Shown here one piece after another: positions 61,901 through 64,000 of a DNA stretch of 64,000 nucleotides (its first letter is position 1; every line of letters starts with the position of its first letter). The stretch lies in the NCBI RefSeq assembly GCF_003945595.2, contig NW_024104368.1:496001-560000 (forward strand), read 5' to 3'. The notes under the pieces are model-generated. The model was not told where the DNA came from and did not search any database. It saw only the letters and a program-made list of their open reading frames with translations. A program made the position numbers and the translations under genes. The stretch comes from Pipra filicauda (Eukaryota; Chordata; Aves; Passeriformes; Pipridae).

Positions 61901-64000
61901 ACAAACACCCTATAAAATATTTTAAAAGCCTACCATTACAGGAATGTGCTGCTCAGTGAGACATATTACTGAGCTAGCTGGTAGTGCTTTTACTTGGGAG
62001 AAATGCTGCCCAAGCCACCACCTTATAATTCACAGAGGAAGAAAAAGGCATATCTCCATCAGGACGGTGCAACGTGTAACTTAATGTGAGCTCATTCAGC
62101 TGAGGTCATTTGGTCAGTCCTCCAGGTTGCAAGAGGTCTTGATGCCCAGATTGTTTGCACAAAGTCCAAATATCACATTGGGAGCCCCCTATAGGTGGGG
62201 GAAACAAACCAAGAGAGGTGAAATGGTATGTCAGAGGTACCTAGCTCATTTTTGTGGTAAATTCTGGACTTTCAAGTCTAGCAGCATGATCGACAAGATG
62301 AGCTTTCTCTAATAAAAGGTTTCTGTGAGGGTGGTAGGAACAGGAAGGGTAAGACTTTCAAAAAGCCATGTTTGTTATAACATATATAAAATTCGGGCCA
62401 CTTATGTTAAAATATAAACTCAGGTTTTAAAATCTCCCCAACAGACAATCTCTGCTTCTTGAAAAGCAAAGTGACTGTTAAGGCTCACAGAGGTTATTTA
62501 ATTTTCTTCCACCCTTGTCTTAAACAAAAGCAGTAAGAACAAAAGTGTCGATTCATAAAGTCTTAATTCTCATTCCAAAACCTCCTCATTCCCAGGCAAG
62601 AAGGCCCCATTCTCCAGTGACAACAGCACTTAAGCATCTGAGGACATAGTTTGGCTGCACAGACATTTGCCTCAAAGCAGAAATATCTAGTTCTCAACTT
62701 TAGTGGTTGTTTGAAGAGATGTCTCTAGCAGTCAAGAGGAATTGGGAGTGACTGTAAACATATTTGGATCTTACCTTCTAAATTAAAGTCCTTTCTCTAT
62801 GCATCCTGACACTCAGAACAGAGATAATAATGAGCTATTCTTAGAAACAGCACTGTATGACGAGCTACACCAAGCAACTCAGTCGAGTGCCTACATATCA
62901 CAGCCTGGGGTACAGAGAAATCACAACAGGTAGGAAAAGGGTGGGAAAGGTGATGCCAAAGGCTTTACAGAGATGCTTCATTTATCTTTATAAAATGTGA
63001 TAGCCAATTATTTGACACCCAAATGATGATGTCCATCAAAATCATAAGGATAACTATATATAACATCTGGTTTTCTGGCACCTGGCCACCTGAAAATAAA
63101 TTTGCGTAAAATCAGGACACAACCGGAAATCTACTTCATTATGCCAAATTACAGCAGTAAATGGAAACAGAGATAAATAAATAAACCTGCGTCAATGAAG
63201 GAAGTCCTGGAGGACACATGAATGAGTCACTGTAGAAACATAAGTAAAGTAGGTAGACTGAACAAACTTGGAGAGAAGTGACTATGCAGGAATCATTCTA
63301 CCTTTCTGACCTTAAATGCAGATCCTGAAAATGACTCCTTGGGACCTGGTTAGATGTTATCCACTTCCTTCTACAGCATGAATACTTGTCAGGACTCAAT
63401 TTGGATATTAAGATCACTTAAAAAATGTAGTTTAGAAGAACAAAAAATATTTAAGGCTATCAAAACTGAGGTGAGATTTGAATCTGAAACTTCAGCAGAA
63501 CTCCTCTCCTGAAGAGCATAAGGACTAGTTACACAGCAACATTTAAAAGATCCTGTCTGTGATATTTCCTGCCCCAAAGAAACCAGCTTCACAGCTACAT
63601 AAAAACTCTTACTCCACATGTGCTACAGTCCTTATTACTCAGAGGTGAGATTTTTTATCATCTGAATATAACAGTGTCTTCAAACATGCACCCACGGATG
63701 GCACACTCAGTCATTGTTAATAAGTGACATTAAAGAAAATGGTTTGGCAGGAGCTGCTGTCTTTAAAGGAAACTGAAAAATATATTTATCTGCATCGCAG
63801 TTTCTCAACAGTCATAAAACAAGCAAAAAGACATAACACAACCAACCAGCCAGATTTAGAGGCCTCTATTTTAAAATGTTGCTGTTTTTTAACACTACTA
63901 TATTGTGAAGGTTGTCAAGGAGATAACAAAACCTAAAAAAGAAAAAGTCTAATCCAAAAGGTAGCCGATTAAAGAAATATATTGTGGGTTGGCAATGACT
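61901..64000. other. non-coding stretch, end of window
   Basis: No exon, RNA gene or transposon is recognised. CCCCTATAGGTGGGG at about 62187-62201 is a near palindrome that loosely resembles a CTCF core. Confidence 0.6.

Noticed and set aside
62180..62205. CTCF-like core AGCCCCCTATAGGTGG
   Set aside because: Key positions of the CTCF motif do not match well and the dyad explains much of the resemblance.
1..64000. tRNA genes, microRNA precursors, CRISPR arrays, endogenous retroviruses
   Set aside because: No tRNA A/B boxes, no long stem precursor, no regularly spaced direct repeats, and no LTR pair or retroviral motifs were found by eye.

Overview
The window looks like intergenic or intronic DNA from a bird. 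The base composition is AT-rich (roughly 60 percent by eye) and interspersed repeats are scarce. The only transposon family I can recognise is CR1, whose 3' end is clear at 23495-23714 and 54727-54795 and possible at 34060-34120. I see no L1, Alu, B1 or tRNA-SINE sequence. CR1 as the only visible repeat is typical of avian genomes; species and chromosome cannot be read from the sequence.

Most of the 64 kb carries no convincing gene. Nearly all long open frames lack codon bias, splice context or any recognisable domain, and I treat them as chance. The exception is a predicted two-exon gene on the + strand at 3673-4318. A 38-codon exon ends on a consensus donor (ACT|GTAAGT). A second exon lies behind a pyrimidine-rich acceptor, encodes a hydrophobic C-terminal segment with a striking run of G/C third positions, and is followed by TGA and an ATTAAA polyadenylation signal. 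It would encode a small tail-anchored membrane protein that I do not recognise. A tandem acceptor 20 bases downstream makes the splicing uncertain.

The other interesting content is regulatory-looking DNA. Several blocks combine paired transcription-factor motifs with inverted repeats: 627-662 (homeodomain/TCF), 8747-8801 (MYB), 16085-16650 (four TGATAA sites and inverted SOX-type sites), 45897-45928 (paired CATATG E-boxes), 57285-57770 (AP-1/MAF) and 61621-61900 (TCF, nuclear receptor and SOX-type motifs in 26 bp). They resemble the conserved non-coding elements found in gene deserts around developmental genes, but conservation cannot be shown from one sequence.

The rest is unique sequence with small simple repeats: a (GTTT)n tract at 10095-10130, a 39-bp tandem duplication near 25562, a G-free A/C tract at 43839-43955, an AT palindrome at 47650-47673, and several perfect hairpins.
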